From: UBA4064 sp050179135
GTDB lineage: Bacteria > Desulfobacterota > Desulfobacteria > Desulfobacterales > Desulfatirhabdiaceae
Length of the DNA stretch: 64,000 nucleotides
Assembly (NCBI GenBank): GCA_050179135.1
Contig: JBFXFK010000003.1
Location: 1 to 64,000 of the forward strand
Reading direction: 5' to 3'
Numbering within the stretch: the first letter of the stretch is position 1; each line of letters starts with the position of its first letter. The notes under the pieces were generated by a model that saw only the letters and a list, made by a program, of their open reading frames with translations, had not been told where the DNA came from and did no database searches. The position numbers were made by a program, and so were the translations under genes. Positions 23,938 through 33,218 of the stretch are shown piece by piece.

Positions 23938-24972
23938 ATGAATTCAGGTTGTTATACCGCAATTATTACACCTTTTCTGGGTGAAACCATTGATTATCCG
24001 GGATTTGACAGGCTGATCGGTTTTCAGATTGACAATGGTATTACGGGGATACTGGCTGCCGGAACCACCGGAGAAAGTCCGGCGCTCAGTTGGGAAGAAC
24101 ATAATGGGGTCATCCAGTTTGTTTCCGACAGATCGAAAAACCACTGCCTGTGCATTGCCGGAACCGGCAGCAACAACACGGCGGAAGCGCTTGACGGATC
24201 CCGCCATGCGGTAACGGCCGGCGTCGATGCCCTGCTTCTGGTCGATCCCTATTACAATGGTCCCAGCTCACTGGAGATCAGACGGGAATATGTCGCGCCA
24301 ATTGCCAGGGCTTTTCCGCAGTCTGAAATCATCCCCTACATTATCCCGGGTCGCACCGGCACCCAACTCCTGCCAGAAGACCTGGCCATTTTGCATCGCC
24401 AGTTTCCCAATGTCTCCACCGTAAAAGAGGCAACGGGAAATCTGGATAACATGAGACGCACGCGGGAATGCTGTGGTCCGGATTTCTGTATTCTTTCGGG
24501 GGATGATGCGCTGACCTGTGACATGATGATGGATTCCCGAATTGCTGCAGGGGGAGTGATTTCGGTGCTGTCCAACATTGTTCCCGGCGCACTGGTGAAA
24601 CTGGTTGAACTGTTGAAACAACAGCACCAGGACGCGGCAAGGGAGTTAAAACGTGCGCTGGATCCGCTGTTTGATCTGGTCACGGTCAAAACCACCGAAT
24701 CAACACCATTTGGAAATGTGGTCTGCCGGGCCAGAAACCCGCTTGCCGTAAAAACCCTGATGACCGTCTTGGGCCTGCCTTCCGGAGGATGCCGGAAACC
24801 GCTGGGGAAAATGACACAAAATGGTCTGAATGTCGTGCTGAATGCCGCCAGAAGCGTTCAACAGCACAATCCGGAACTGTTTCAGCCCATTGCCAAAGCG
24901 TTTGATGTCGATATCGAAGAACGCCTGAACACCCCGGCCATCTGGGCAGATCTGGTTTATGAGGCGTATTGA
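23938..24972 (+). CDS. DapA/NAL-superfamily aldolase (dihydrodipicolinate synthase-like)
   Basis: 344 residues, a TIM-barrel class I aldolase. Signature segments: G-T-T-G-E-S-P-A-L (about residues 42-50), the Schiff-base Lys in T-V-K-E-A-T-G-N (about 163), the catalytic Tyr in Y-I-I-P-G-R-T-G (about 135), and G-D-D-A-L near 192. True DapA proteins are about 290 residues; this one has an extra 50 at the C-terminus, so 4-hydroxy-tetrahydrodipicolinate synthesis for lysine and peptidoglycan is likely but another pyruvate-dependent aldolase is possible. The start follows AAGGGGGAAT. An octamer array separates it from rfbA. Confidence 0.82.
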   Translation: MNSGCYTAIITPFLGETIDYPGFDRLIGFQIDNGITGILAAGTTGESPALSWEEHNGVIQFVSDRSKNHCLCIAGTGSNNTAEALDGSRHAVTAGVDALLLVDPYYNGPSSLEIRREYVAPIARAFPQSEIIPYIIPGRTGTQLLPEDLAILHRQFPNVSTVKEATGNLDNMRRTRECCGPDFCILSGDDALTCDMMMDSRIAAGGVISVLSNIVPGALVKLVELLKQQHQDAARELKRALDPLFDLVTVKTTESTPFGNVVCRARNPLAVKTLMTVLGLPSGGCRKPLGKMTQNGLNVVLNAARSVQQHNPELFQPIAKAFDVDIEERLNTPAIWADLVYEAY

Positions 24973-25073
24973 GACGGTCAGACGGTCAGACGGTCGGACG
25001 GTCGGACAGTCTGACTGTCGGACGGTCCACGGTCCGACTGTCCCGACTGTCCCGACTGTCCCGACGGTCCAAC
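24973..25073 (-). repeat. GGACYGTC octamer array, block 3 (opposite orientation)
   Basis: About 100 bp of GACGGTC, GACAGTC, GGACGGTC and GACTGTCCC units, the reverse complement of the family at 3942-4384 and 5075-5165. It starts immediately after the aldolase stop codon and ends 25 bases before rfbA. It is 20 kb from the other blocks, so the family is dispersed. Confidence 0.88.
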
Positions 25074-25098
25074 AATAAAAACAGGAGAAACAAACAAC

Positions 25099-25977
25099 AT
25101 GAAAGGCATTATCCTGGCCGGCGGCTCCGGAACCCGGCTGTATCCCATCACCCGGGTGGTCAGCAAGCAACTCCTCCCGGTGTATGACAAACCCATGATT
25201 TATTATCCCCTGTCTGTTCTGATGCTGGCCGGGATACGGGAAATATTGATCATTTCAACACCCGAAGATCTGCCCCTTTTCCAACGCCTTTTTGGAGACG
25301 GCTCCCATCTGGGGTTATCCTTTTCCTATGCCGAACAGCCCAGACCCGAAGGCCTGGCCCAGGCATTTGTCATTGGAAAGGACTTTATCGGCGCGGATAC
25401 GGTCTGTCTGATTCTGGGAGACAATATTTTTTATGGCCACCATCTTTCCGACATCCTGAAACGCTCGGTTCAAATGACGGAAGGGGGTCTGATTTTTGGA
25501 TATCTGGTCCGTGATCCCGAGAGATATGGCGTTGTGGAGTTTGATGATGCGGGAAATGTTATCGGTATTGAAGAAAAGCCCAGCAAACCCAAATCCGACT
25601 ATGCGGTACCGGGCCTGTATATTTATGACAACAGTGTCATTGAAATTGCAGAAAATCTGAAACCATCGGCAAGAGGCGAACTGGAAATAACAGATGTGAA
25701 CCTGGCGTATCTGAAACAGAAAAAGCTGCGGGTCGAGCTTTTGGGCAGGGGCTTTGCCTGGCTGGATACCGGGACTCACGAAGCGCTTCAGCAGGCGGCC
25801 AGTTTTGTCGAAGCCATCCAGGACCGTCAGGGGCTCAAAATTTCCTGTATCGAGGAAATTGCCTATCGTCAGGGATATATTACACGGGAAGGAATCCGGA
25901 AACTGGCCAGTGACATGCTGAAAAATGATTATGGCCAATACCTGCTGGAACTGGCCAATGGCGAAACAGAAGACTGA
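25099..25977 (+). CDS. rfbA: Glucose-1-phosphate thymidylyltransferase
   Basis: 292 residues, the standard RmlA length. The nucleotide-binding signature G-G-S-G-T-R-L-Y-P-I-T is at residues 8-18, with S-K-Q-L-L-P-V-Y-D-K-P-M-I-Y-Y-P after it. L-G-D-N-I-F-Y-G (about 110) carries the metal-binding Asp, and E-I-T-D-V-N and W-L-D-T-G-T-H-E complete the active site. It makes dTDP-glucose from dTTP and glucose-1-phosphate, the first step to dTDP-L-rhamnose for surface polysaccharide. No rfbBCD genes are adjacent. An AGGAGA site lies before the ATG. Confidence 0.95.
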   Translation: MKGIILAGGSGTRLYPITRVVSKQLLPVYDKPMIYYPLSVLMLAGIREILIISTPEDLPLFQRLFGDGSHLGLSFSYAEQPRPEGLAQAFVIGKDFIGADTVCLILGDNIFYGHHLSDILKRSVQMTEGGLIFGYLVRDPERYGVVEFDDAGNVIGIEEKPSKPKSDYAVPGLYIYDNSVIEIAENLKPSARGELEITDVNLAYLKQKKLRVELLGRGFAWLDTGTHEALQQAASFVEAIQDRQGLKISCIEEIAYRQGYITREGIRKLASDMLKNDYGQYLLELANGETED

Positions 25978-25980
25978 CGC

Positions 25981-26090
25981 GTCAGAATACAGAATTCAGA
26001 ATTCAGAAGCCGGAATAAATAGGGAATGCCTGCTGTTTATAAAATGATATTTTCCTTATTTATTCTGAATTCTGGCTTCTGTATTCTGTT
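25981..26090. repeat. Palindromic 110-bp element, copy 2
   Basis: Same structure as 9822-9930: CAGAATTCAGAAGCCGGAAT arm, AATAAATAGGGAATGCCTGC core, TGTTTATAAAATGATATTTT, then the complementary ATTCTGAATTCTGGCTTCTG arm. It is directly followed by copy 3 in the same orientation. Confidence 0.85.
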
Positions 26091-26100
26091 TTTCCAAAAT

Positions 26101-26213
26101 ACAGAATTCAGAAGCCGGAATAAATAGGGAATGGCTGCTGTTTATAAAATGATATTTTCCTTATTTATTCTGAATTCTGGCTTCTGAATTCTGTTTTTCT
26201 GAATTCTGTTTTT
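26101..26213. repeat. Palindromic 110-bp element, copy 3 (tandem with copy 2)
   Basis: Nearly identical to copy 2 through the core, with an extra CTGAATTCTGTTTTT at the right end. The tandem pair fills the space between rfbA and the 3-prime end of hsp20 and could form a double hairpin. Confidence 0.85.
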
Positions 26214-26242
26214 CCAAAATAAGTCATTTTTATGGTGACAGG

Positions 26243-26692
26243 TTACTCGGCGATATCGATCTTGATCTGTTTGGGTTTTTGTTCCTCGGGCTTGGGAATT
26301 TCGATTTCCAATATCCCATCCTTGAATGTCGCCTTGATCTTTTCGGGACTGATGGCTGTCGGCAGGGTGAATGCCCGGTGAAACGATCCAAATGTTCTTT
26401 CTTTCCGGTAATACTTGTCTTCCTTGATTTCCCGTGATTCGGTTCTTTCGCCCTTTAACGTCAGAATATTTTCCTTTAATTCAATGGAAACATTTTCTTT
26501 GCTGACACCCGGCAGTTCTGCATGAATGATAATCGCGTCTTCCCTGTCAAAAATATCAACCAGCGGTTTCCATGCACTCAGGGCAAAATCCTCGTCTGCC
26601 GGGGATCTCGTGAATGCATCGTTGAAAAGCCGGTTAATGCTGTCCTGCAGTGTTGCGACTGCGCCATACGGTTGCCATCTGACCATTGCCAT
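26243..26692 (-). CDS. Hsp20/alpha-crystallin small heat shock protein
   Basis: 149 residues. The alpha-crystallin domain (about 45-140) shows the conserved W-K-P-L-V-D-I-F-D, A-E-L-P-G-V-S-K-E-N-V, L-T-L-K-G-E-R and F-K-D-G-I-L-E-I-E-I-P-K segments. It holds unfolding proteins in an ATP-independent way. The start at 26692 has a perfect AAGGAGG site; an upstream ATG at 26758 lies inside a leader hairpin (26738-26758, seven-base arms ATGGCCC/GGGCCAT) and is not used. No CIRCE or classical sigma-32 site was recognised. Divergent from the DUF3187 gene. Confidence 0.93.
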   Translation of the reverse strand: MAMVRWQPYGAVATLQDSINRLFNDAFTRSPADEDFALSAWKPLVDIFDREDAIIIHAELPGVSKENVSIELKENILTLKGERTESREIKEDKYYRKERTFGSFHRAFTLPTAISPEKIKATFKDGILEIEIPKPEEQKPKQIKIDIAE

Positions 26693-26865
26693 AATAAACC
26701 TCCTTTGCATCAGATTGATTAATGGGGTGATGATCGCATGGCCCGGTGCATGGGCCATAAAATATACTATAACAATTCAATTGGTTATTAATCTTAAGTG
26801 AACATTAATCACCTTTTTTATCCTGTCAAGCCTGTTAAACACGATGATTCCATGAGGAGCCTATC

Positions 26866-27951
26866 TTGAAGCATTTTTCGGTTTTCGCGATATCCATAAT
26901 GCTTATCATATGGCTGGCCATCGATACCCGCCTGGTCCGGGCAGATTTGCAGACCATCCAGACGCCCCGTCAACCCGGCTATGCCGATCTCATGGATCCA
27001 ACCGATACCGATCTGTTTTTTGTGTCCAATTCGTCACAGACCGGATTTGGGGCATTTCAGATTCCATCCCAATCTCCGCTTCAGTCACTTCGCGGCCTTT
27101 TTCAACCCATAACCGGCCCGTTGCTTGCGACCGGAAAATATGAGCTGGGCATCCGAACCACCCTGACCAACACCTGGGTTAACGGTGAAAATGACTATCG
27201 GCTGGATTATGAGTCATTGGGGTCCCAGTTCTCCATTGCCTATGGATGGATTCCCTATGTCAGAATCGAGTTGCGCTATGAGAATCGCGCGATTTTTGGC
27301 GGTATTCTGGATGGCGTGATCGATACCTTTCACAGCACTACCGGCTTTGATCAGAATGGCCGGGATAAAAAGCCCTATGGCGAGGTTGCCGTCGACATGA
27401 ATGGGCCGGGCATCAATGATCTCCATATCGAGGATAAAAGCGGATTCTACTCCCAAAGTCTTTCCGCTGTCTGGCGTCAGTCGCTCTTTCAGGGGACCCG
27501 GTATCTGCCTGCATTTTCTTACGCCATGACGGTCCGGTACGATGTGGACGCAAACCCATACATGGAGCGGGATTTTCCGGTGGATCTGGCATGGTCGGCG
27601 GCCATTGCCAAACGGTGGGGGGACCTGTCTGTTTTTATGGAAGCCGGATTTGCCTGGTACGGCGCAGACTGGCTGGGGAATATCGAGCTTGAAGGCGCCA
27701 GTTTGTCCGGTCTCTGGGGCGTGGAATACATGGTTTCACCGGTAACATCGATTGTGTTTCAGCATCTGATCAGCCAGGGATGCGCCAAAAACCTGGAAAC
27801 ATTTTCGAATGAATCCCATGAGGTGCTTCTGGGAATGAAATGGAAATTGGGGCATCGCATGATGCTGGAAGCCGCCTTCCTGGAAAACATTCTGGTTTAC
27901 AGCAACAGTCCGGATTTTGGATGCCATCTGGGCATTTCCATGCGGTTTTGA
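26866..27951 (+). CDS. DUF3187-like outer-membrane beta-barrel protein
   Basis: 361 residues with a signal peptide (cleavage near V-R-A-D, residue 27) and long stretches of alternating aromatic/polar residues typical of beta-barrels, ending in I-S-M-R-F with a terminal Phe, the outer-membrane assembly signal. W-V-N-G-E-N-D-Y-R-L-D-Y-E-S, G-I-N-D-L and the final strand pattern match the DUF3187 family. The only suitable start is a TTG at 26866, six bases after GAGGAGC. Function unknown. The end overlaps the longest possible uvrC frame, so uvrC may be cotranscribed. Confidence 0.75.
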   Translation: MKHFSVFAISIMLIIWLAIDTRLVRADLQTIQTPRQPGYADLMDPTDTDLFFVSNSSQTGFGAFQIPSQSPLQSLRGLFQPITGPLLATGKYELGIRTTLTNTWVNGENDYRLDYESLGSQFSIAYGWIPYVRIELRYENRAIFGGILDGVIDTFHSTTGFDQNGRDKKPYGEVAVDMNGPGINDLHIEDKSGFYSQSLSAVWRQSLFQGTRYLPAFSYAMTVRYDVDANPYMERDFPVDLAWSAAIAKRWGDLSVFMEAGFAWYGADWLGNIELEGASLSGLWGVEYMVSPVTSIVFQHLISQGCAKNLETFSNESHEVLLGMKWKLGHRMMLEAAFLENILVYSNSPDFGCHLGISMRF

Positions 27952-27970
27952 TGTGAATCCATCCGGGACC

Positions 27971-29845
27971 ATGACACTGCCGGATTCGGCCGGGAATTCG
28001 CCCGCATCCCGGTTTGCCGATCTGCTTGCCGGCTTGTCCACCCGCCCCGGGGTGTATCTGATGAAGGATGATACCGGAAAGGTGATCTATGTGGGGAAAG
28101 CGATCAATCTGAAAAAACGGCTGACATCCTATTTTAATAAAATTCCGCAGTTGAACATCAAAACCCGCATGCTGGTCGATAAAATCCAGGATATTGAAAC
28201 CATTCTGACATCGACCGAAAATGAAGCCCTGATTCTCGAATCCAATCTCATCAAGAAATACCGCCCCCGGTATAATGTGATTCTCAAGGATGACAAACAC
28301 TATCCGTCACTGCGGCTCGATTTGAAATCCCCCTACCCCTGCCTGAGTGTCGTACGGAAAGTCGTCCGGGATGGGTCACTGTATTTTGGGCCGTTTACCT
28401 CACCGCCGGCCGTTTATCAGACACTGAAAATCATCAACAAAACGTTCAAGCTGAGAAAATGTCGGGATCAGGTATTCAAAACCCGCAACCGGCCCTGTCT
28501 CAATTATCAGATCGGGGCTTGCCTGGGCCCCTGCTGTCTCCCTGTGGACCCGGAGTCCTATCAGAACATGGTGAAGGAGGTGGTCCTGTTTCTGAAGGGA
28601 CGGGCACCGGAACTGATCAAAAAAACCGAAGCGGACATGCTGGCGGCTGCCCGGGAACAGAATTTTGAGCTGGCGGCCCAGCTTCGGGACAAGATGTTCG
28701 CCCTTCAGAGAACCATTGAAAAACAGGCGATGGTGACAACGGACTTCATGGACCGGGATATCGTGGGAATCGCGGATACGGACGGCAAACTGCTGGTTAC
28801 GGTCATGTCGGTCAGAAGTGGTCATGTTGTGGGCACCCGGCATTACCCGCTTCCCGAAACCGTTGCCACCCTTCCTGAACTGATCGGGAGCTTTCTGACC
28901 CAGTATTATGAAACCGCCCATTATATTCCCGAAGAGATTCTGGCGCCGGCGGTTCCCGAGGATGTCAAGGCCATACGGCTTCATCTGAGGGACCGGAAAG
29001 GATCCGGAATTGTTATCCGGAAACCCCATCAGGGCATTCGGGTTCAATTGCTGCAACTGGCCAACCAGAATGCGGAAAACGAACTGAAATCATTGATGAA
29101 CAGCCGGGATCATGATGAAAAACTGCTGCAGCGTCTGATGGACCGACTGGGTTTGCGTCGATTTCCAGGCCGGATCGAATGCTTTGACAACTCCCATATT
29201 CAGGGGGATTCCCCGGTATCGGGCATGGTTGTGTTTGAAAATGCACGACCTGCCCGGGCCGGTTATCGCCGATACAAAATCCGGATGACGTCGGAGCCGG
29301 ATGATTATGCCTTTATGGCCGAGGCATTGAAACGGCGCTTTGGAAAAGGAGAGGCATCCCGACCCTTTCCGGATCTGCTGCTTGTGGATGGGGGAAAGGG
29401 ACAACTGAACATCGCGTTATCTGTACTTCGCGATCTGAATCTGACAGATGAGCTGGATGTGGCGGCTCTGGCCAAAAAAGATGAAATCCGGGGAGAGACT
29501 GAAGACCGGGTCTTTCGGCCCGGGCGCGCCAATCCGGTCAATCTCGATATGGATCACGATGTGCTGCTGTTTTTGCAGCGGATACGGGATGAGGCGCATC
29601 GCAATGTGATTCAGTTTCATCGGAAACAGAAACGGGGGTCATCATTTCAGTCCATTCTGGATAATATTCCGGGTATTGGTGAAAAACGCAAACATCTGCT
29701 GTTGATCCATTTCCGAACCATCCGGGCCATTCGGGCCGCTTCCCTGGCGGATATCACCGGTCTGCCGGGCATGAACCGGAAATCTGCGGAGGCGGTGCGG
29801 GAAGCGCTTGACGGCGAACATAAAAGGATGAAGGCGGAAGGATGA
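27971..29845 (+). CDS. uvrC: Excinuclease ABC subunit C
   Basis: 624 residues from the ATG at 27971 (GTG at 27953 and ATG at 27917 are alternatives). GIY-YIG nuclease at the N-terminus (P-G-V-Y-L-M-K-D ... I-Y-V-G-K-A), UVR/UvrB-binding helix (E-Q-N-F-E-L-A-A-Q-L-R-D), RNase H-like C-terminal nuclease (E-C-F-D-N-S-H-I-Q-G and D-G-G-K-G-Q-L), and helix-hairpin-helix pair (I-P-G-I-G-E-K-R-K, L-P-G-M-N-R-K). It makes both incisions in nucleotide excision repair. The last codons (K-R-M-K-A-E-G) are written in a GGATGAAGG heptamer repeat that continues past the stop. Confidence 0.95.
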   Translation: MTLPDSAGNSPASRFADLLAGLSTRPGVYLMKDDTGKVIYVGKAINLKKRLTSYFNKIPQLNIKTRMLVDKIQDIETILTSTENEALILESNLIKKYRPRYNVILKDDKHYPSLRLDLKSPYPCLSVVRKVVRDGSLYFGPFTSPPAVYQTLKIINKTFKLRKCRDQVFKTRNRPCLNYQIGACLGPCCLPVDPESYQNMVKEVVLFLKGRAPELIKKTEADMLAAAREQNFELAAQLRDKMFALQRTIEKQAMVTTDFMDRDIVGIADTDGKLLVTVMSVRSGHVVGTRHYPLPETVATLPELIGSFLTQYYETAHYIPEEILAPAVPEDVKAIRLHLRDRKGSGIVIRKPHQGIRVQLLQLANQNAENELKSLMNSRDHDEKLLQRLMDRLGLRRFPGRIECFDNSHIQGDSPVSGMVVFENARPARAGYRRYKIRMTSEPDDYAFMAEALKRRFGKGEASRPFPDLLLVDGGKGQLNIALSVLRDLNLTDELDVAALAKKDEIRGETEDRVFRPGRANPVNLDMDHDVLLFLQRIRDEAHRNVIQFHRKQKRGSSFQSILDNIPGIGEKRKHLLLIHFRTIRAIRAASLADITGLPGMNRKSAEAVREALDGEHKRMKAEG

Positions 29846-29991
29846 AGGGTGAAGGCGGGAAAGTTGTGCCGGTTTTCCATGTCCTCTGCGTCCTTTATGT
29901 CCTGTTTGTCCTTTTGCAGCTTTTCTGAAGTCTGTTTTTCAATGACGCAACATATTTCCAACTATTTTCAAAAACAATTCAAGGATTTCCA

Positions 29992-31485
29992 ATGACACCC
30001 CAGAATACTTTTCCGGTTTTAACGCCTGACGAGGCGGTTTCATTCATTCGTAACGGGAATACGGTTTCATTCAGTGGTTTTTCGCCTGCCGGCGCTGCCA
30101 AAATTGTACCCCATGCCCTGGCCCGCCGTGCTCAAAACGAACATGAAAGCGGCAGGCCATTTCAGGTGCGCGTCCTGACCGGCGCATCCAGCGGCCAGAG
30201 TATTGATGACGCATTGGCCGGGGCCAATGCCATTTCCTGGAGAGCGCCCTATCAGGGAGAATCCCGGTTGAGACGTCAGATCAATCAGGAGCTGGTGGAA
30301 TACGTGGACATTCATCTGTCTCATCTCCCGCAACTGATTGAATTCGGTTTTCTGGGACAGATCGATATCGCGGTCATCGAAGCCACGGAAATCACCCCGG
30401 ATGGCCGGGTCTATCTGACCACATCCATCGGAGCATCCCCGACCTATCTTCACCATGCCAAAAAGGTGATTATCGAGATCAACCGGCATCAGTCGCCCCG
30501 TCTTCGGGAAATGGCCGATATCTACCGGATGCCCCTGCCACCCCACCGCAATCCGATTCCGGTTTATGAGCCGTTGACCCGGATCGGCTGGCCATATGCC
30601 AATGTGAATCCGGCCAAGATCATCGGCATTGTTGAAAATGATGAACCAGACCATGTCGCCGAATTTACCCAGCCGGATACGGTCAGCGATCTGATCGCCG
30701 ATCATCTGGTCAGATTTTTGGTTCAGGAGATGCGGTGCGGCCGTATTCCCGCGGAATTTTTGCCGCTTCAGGCCGGGGTCGGCAACATCTGCAACAGTGT
30801 CATGGCCAAACTGGGCGCCAGTTCAGAGATTCCCTGTTTTAAAATGTACACCGAAGTCTATCAGGATTCACTGGTGGATCTGATGGATTCGGAAAAACTG
30901 TTGTGCGCCAGCGCCTGCGCCCTGGCCGTTTCTTCGGACAGGCTTCAGCACATTGTTGACAACATCGATTTTTTTGGAAAGCGGATTGTCCTGCGGCCCC
31001 AGGAAATATCCAATCATCCCGGAATCATTCGGCGGCTGGGTGTCATTGCCATGAATACCGCAATTGAAGCGGATATTTACGGCAATGTCAATTCAACACA
31101 TATTTATGGCACGGACATCATGAATGGCATCGGCGGGAGCGGCGAATTTACCCGAAACGGGTATATGGCCATATTCATGACCCCTTCCATTGCCAAAAAC
31201 GGTAAAATATCCTGCATCGTGCCCATGTGTCCGCACATCGACAACAACGAACACTCTGTCCAGATTCTGGTCACCGAACAGGGAATTGCCGATCTGCGGG
31301 GGTTGGGACCCATGCAGCGGGCCAGAGCGATTATTGACAATTGCGCCCATCCCCTGTATCGGGATTACCTCCATGCGTACGTTTCAAACGCCAGGCCGGC
31401 GCACATCCGGCATGATCTGACCAAATGTTATGAGCTGCATCAGAATCTGCTGGTTTATGGGGCAATGCTGCCGGTCGAAGAATAA
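29992..31485 (+). CDS. Acetyl-CoA hydrolase / succinyl-CoA:acetate CoA-transferase family
   Basis: 497 residues. Class I CoA-transferase with the catalytic glutamate in M-Y-T-E-V-Y-Q-D-S (about residue 286), G-N-V-N-S-T-H (about 364), and the oxyanion/CoA-binding G-G-S-G-E-F and E-Q-G-I-A-D-L-R-G-L stretches. Members move CoA between acetate and succinate or acetoacetate. In acetate-oxidising sulfate reducers such an enzyme activates acetate while completing the TCA cycle; the aconitase at 40624 fits that picture. Substrate specificity cannot be read from sequence. Preceded by a TCCTTTATGTCC-type spacer repeat; the start follows AAGGA. Confidence 0.85.
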   Translation: MTPQNTFPVLTPDEAVSFIRNGNTVSFSGFSPAGAAKIVPHALARRAQNEHESGRPFQVRVLTGASSGQSIDDALAGANAISWRAPYQGESRLRRQINQELVEYVDIHLSHLPQLIEFGFLGQIDIAVIEATEITPDGRVYLTTSIGASPTYLHHAKKVIIEINRHQSPRLREMADIYRMPLPPHRNPIPVYEPLTRIGWPYANVNPAKIIGIVENDEPDHVAEFTQPDTVSDLIADHLVRFLVQEMRCGRIPAEFLPLQAGVGNICNSVMAKLGASSEIPCFKMYTEVYQDSLVDLMDSEKLLCASACALAVSSDRLQHIVDNIDFFGKRIVLRPQEISNHPGIIRRLGVIAMNTAIEADIYGNVNSTHIYGTDIMNGIGGSGEFTRNGYMAIFMTPSIAKNGKISCIVPMCPHIDNNEHSVQILVTEQGIADLRGLGPMQRARAIIDNCAHPLYRDYLHAYVSNARPAHIRHDLTKCYELHQNLLVYGAMLPVEE

Positions 31486-31540
31486 CGAAAAGGGTGGATG
31501 GAACGGTTGGATGGGTGATGAGTGGCGTGAAATGATAATG

Positions 31541-31612
31541 GGATCATCCCGGTATCGGTATCGATTTTTCTGCTTCGATCCGATACCGATTCCGACACCG
31601 ACGTCGATCAAG
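31541..31612. repeat. GGTATCG / CCGATACC inverted low-complexity spacer
   Basis: CCCGGTATCGGTATCGA, a T-rich centre and TCGATCCGATACCGAT form an imperfect hairpin, continuing as CCGACACCGACG. It lies between the converging CoA-transferase and rpsT genes and might act as a weak terminator, but no T run of useful length follows. Confidence 0.5.
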
Positions 31613-31643
31613 CGGTAATATGCGGGAATGAAACCGGGTTTTG

Positions 31644-31913
31644 TTATGCCTGTGACGCCCGATTGATCAGTTTGGTCAGCCGGGATATTCTGCGGGATGC
31701 ATTGCGGGGGTGAATAACCCCTTTTTGTGCGGCTCTCGCAATGATTGACTTTGCCTCATTCAGCTCCTGCGCCGAATTTTCAAGCGCCGAATTGCTTACC
31801 GAATTTCTGACAGCCTTGATTGCAGTCTTGATTCTGGTTTTGGTCGATCGATTCCGGAGGTTTCTGTTGATATTCTGTTTTGCACGCTTGATTTCGGATT
31901 TGTGGTTGGCCAA
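31644..31913 (-). CDS. rpsT: 30S ribosomal protein S20
   Basis: 89 residues, basic and helical: M-A-N-H-K-S-E-I-K-R-A-K-Q-N start, R-N-R-S-T-K-T-R-I-K-T central, and G-V-I-H-P-R-N-A-S-R-R-I-S-R-L near the C-terminus, all S20 hallmarks. It binds the 5-prime domain of 16S rRNA early in 30S assembly. A GGAAAGGAG site precedes the ATG. Monocistronic, with a candidate promoter at 31998-32026. Confidence 0.97.
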   Translation of the reverse strand: MANHKSEIKRAKQNINRNLRNRSTKTRIKTAIKAVRNSVSNSALENSAQELNEAKSIIARAAQKGVIHPRNASRRISRLTKLINRASQA

Positions 31914-31997
31914 CGGTCAAACTCCTTTCCTCATGGTTTCTGTCAAAAGCCTGTTATTAAAAAGACTGTCATTTTATTCATAGGTATTAAAATGTCT

Positions 31998-32026
31998 TAT
32001 TTATTCAAAGCAGCCGGAAAAGTCAA
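31998..32026 (-). promoter_or_regulatory. Candidate rpsT promoter
   Basis: On the minus strand TTGACT (32026-32021), 17-base spacer, TAAATA (32003-31998). The -35 is good and the -10 only fair. The position, about 85 bases upstream of rpsT in an AT-rich leader, is appropriate. Confidence 0.35.
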
Positions 32027-32050
32027 GGAATTTGATTCAAGACCGGCCTG

Positions 32051-33178
32051 TTATTCCCCAACCCCTTTGACATCATGACTGATTTCAACAACTGCGATGA
32101 TATTTCCAATAATATCGAAAACCGGTGAGGTGATCCGTCTGTGAAGGCCCACCCTGGATTCGCCAGTGGGTTCTGAGAGCATCTCGTGAATCTGACCGTC
32201 CCGAAACGTACGGACAACCGGACAATTCGCGCAAACGCCGGTTTTCGGAGGGTCCTGAAACATGTGATAACATTTGGGTTTAACAGAAGGATCGATATGT
32301 GGATACCTGCCAGCCATCCGCCGGTTTATTTGGACAACCTCCATTGCCGGATTGATCAGGGCAGCCCCTACCTCCAAATAATCCATCACCTGGTTAAAAA
32401 ATTCCTGCATGACATCCAGCGCACCGGCAGCAGTTTTCTGCCAGGTAATATCCCGGTTCACACCCCGATAGCCCACAAGCGTTCCTTCCCGGGACAAAAC
32501 CGGAACCGCATTTGTCAACATACGGATTTGCCTGCCATCCCGGGTCAGTCCCCAGGTTTCGAGATTAACCATGGGCGCTTTTGATGCCGCTTTAGATTTT
32601 AAGTAAGCATTCATGCGTTCGGCTTCATCCAGTGGCATCACATCAAACGGGGATTTGCCGATCATCTCATCAGCGTCATATCCCAGGATGTTTTTAACCC
32701 GGCCTGAAATATAATTCAATACGCCGTTGGCATCAATTTCCCATACAATTTCGGACATGCTTTGCAGAATGTCATTCAGGCGGGTTTCGTTTTCTTTCAG
32801 CCGCTTTTCAGCATGACACCGGCGAAGGGCGCAATCCACAGCAATTCTGATCTCGGTATTGTGAAAGGGTTTGATGATATATCCATACGGGTCCGCGGTT
32901 TCAGCCTCCTCGATAATCTTTATTTCCGAATGGGCTGTCAGAAAAACCGCCGGAATTTCCAGATCGGCTTTCATCCTGCGACAGGTCTCGATGCCATTCA
33001 ATTCTCCGGGCATCATGATATCCAGAATGGCCAAATCCGGACGGCAGACTGATGCCATCTGCATTGCCTCGACGCCGGATGACGCAACACCGACCACATC
33101 ATATCCCAGTCCGGTCAGCACCTCTTCCAGATGCATGCCGGTTATGGCTTCATCATCGGCTATCAGAATTTTGGCCAT
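32051..33178 (-). CDS. Response regulator with receiver and two PAS domains
   Basis: 375 residues. Receiver at 1-120 (I-A-D-D-E, phosphoacceptor Asp in A-I-L-D-I-M-M-P, T in F-L-T-A-H, K in I-I-K-P-F). PAS 1 (about 140-260) contains I-V-W-E-I-D-A-N-G-V-L-N-Y-I-S and R-G-V-N-R-D-I-T. PAS 2 (about 270-372) has a C-x-H-M-F ... C-A-N-C-P-V cluster, a cysteine arrangement frequent in PAS domains of anaerobic deltaproteobacteria and possibly redox-active (inference). No kinase or DNA-binding output. The ATG at 33178 begins the receiver exactly (M-A-K-I-L-I-A-D-D-E) after AGGGAGAC. Confidence 0.82.
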   Translation of the reverse strand: MAKILIADDEAITGMHLEEVLTGLGYDVVGVASSGVEAMQMASVCRPDLAILDIMMPGELNGIETCRRMKADLEIPAVFLTAHSEIKIIEEAETADPYGYIIKPFHNTEIRIAVDCALRRCHAEKRLKENETRLNDILQSMSEIVWEIDANGVLNYISGRVKNILGYDADEMIGKSPFDVMPLDEAERMNAYLKSKAASKAPMVNLETWGLTRDGRQIRMLTNAVPVLSREGTLVGYRGVNRDITWQKTAAGALDVMQEFFNQVMDYLEVGAALINPAMEVVQINRRMAGRYPHIDPSVKPKCYHMFQDPPKTGVCANCPVVRTFRDGQIHEMLSEPTGESRVGLHRRITSPVFDIIGNIIAVVEISHDVKGVGE

Positions 33179-33218
33179 TTTTGTCTCCCTTATTTTACGG
33201 GCGACCTGCGGGTCGCCC

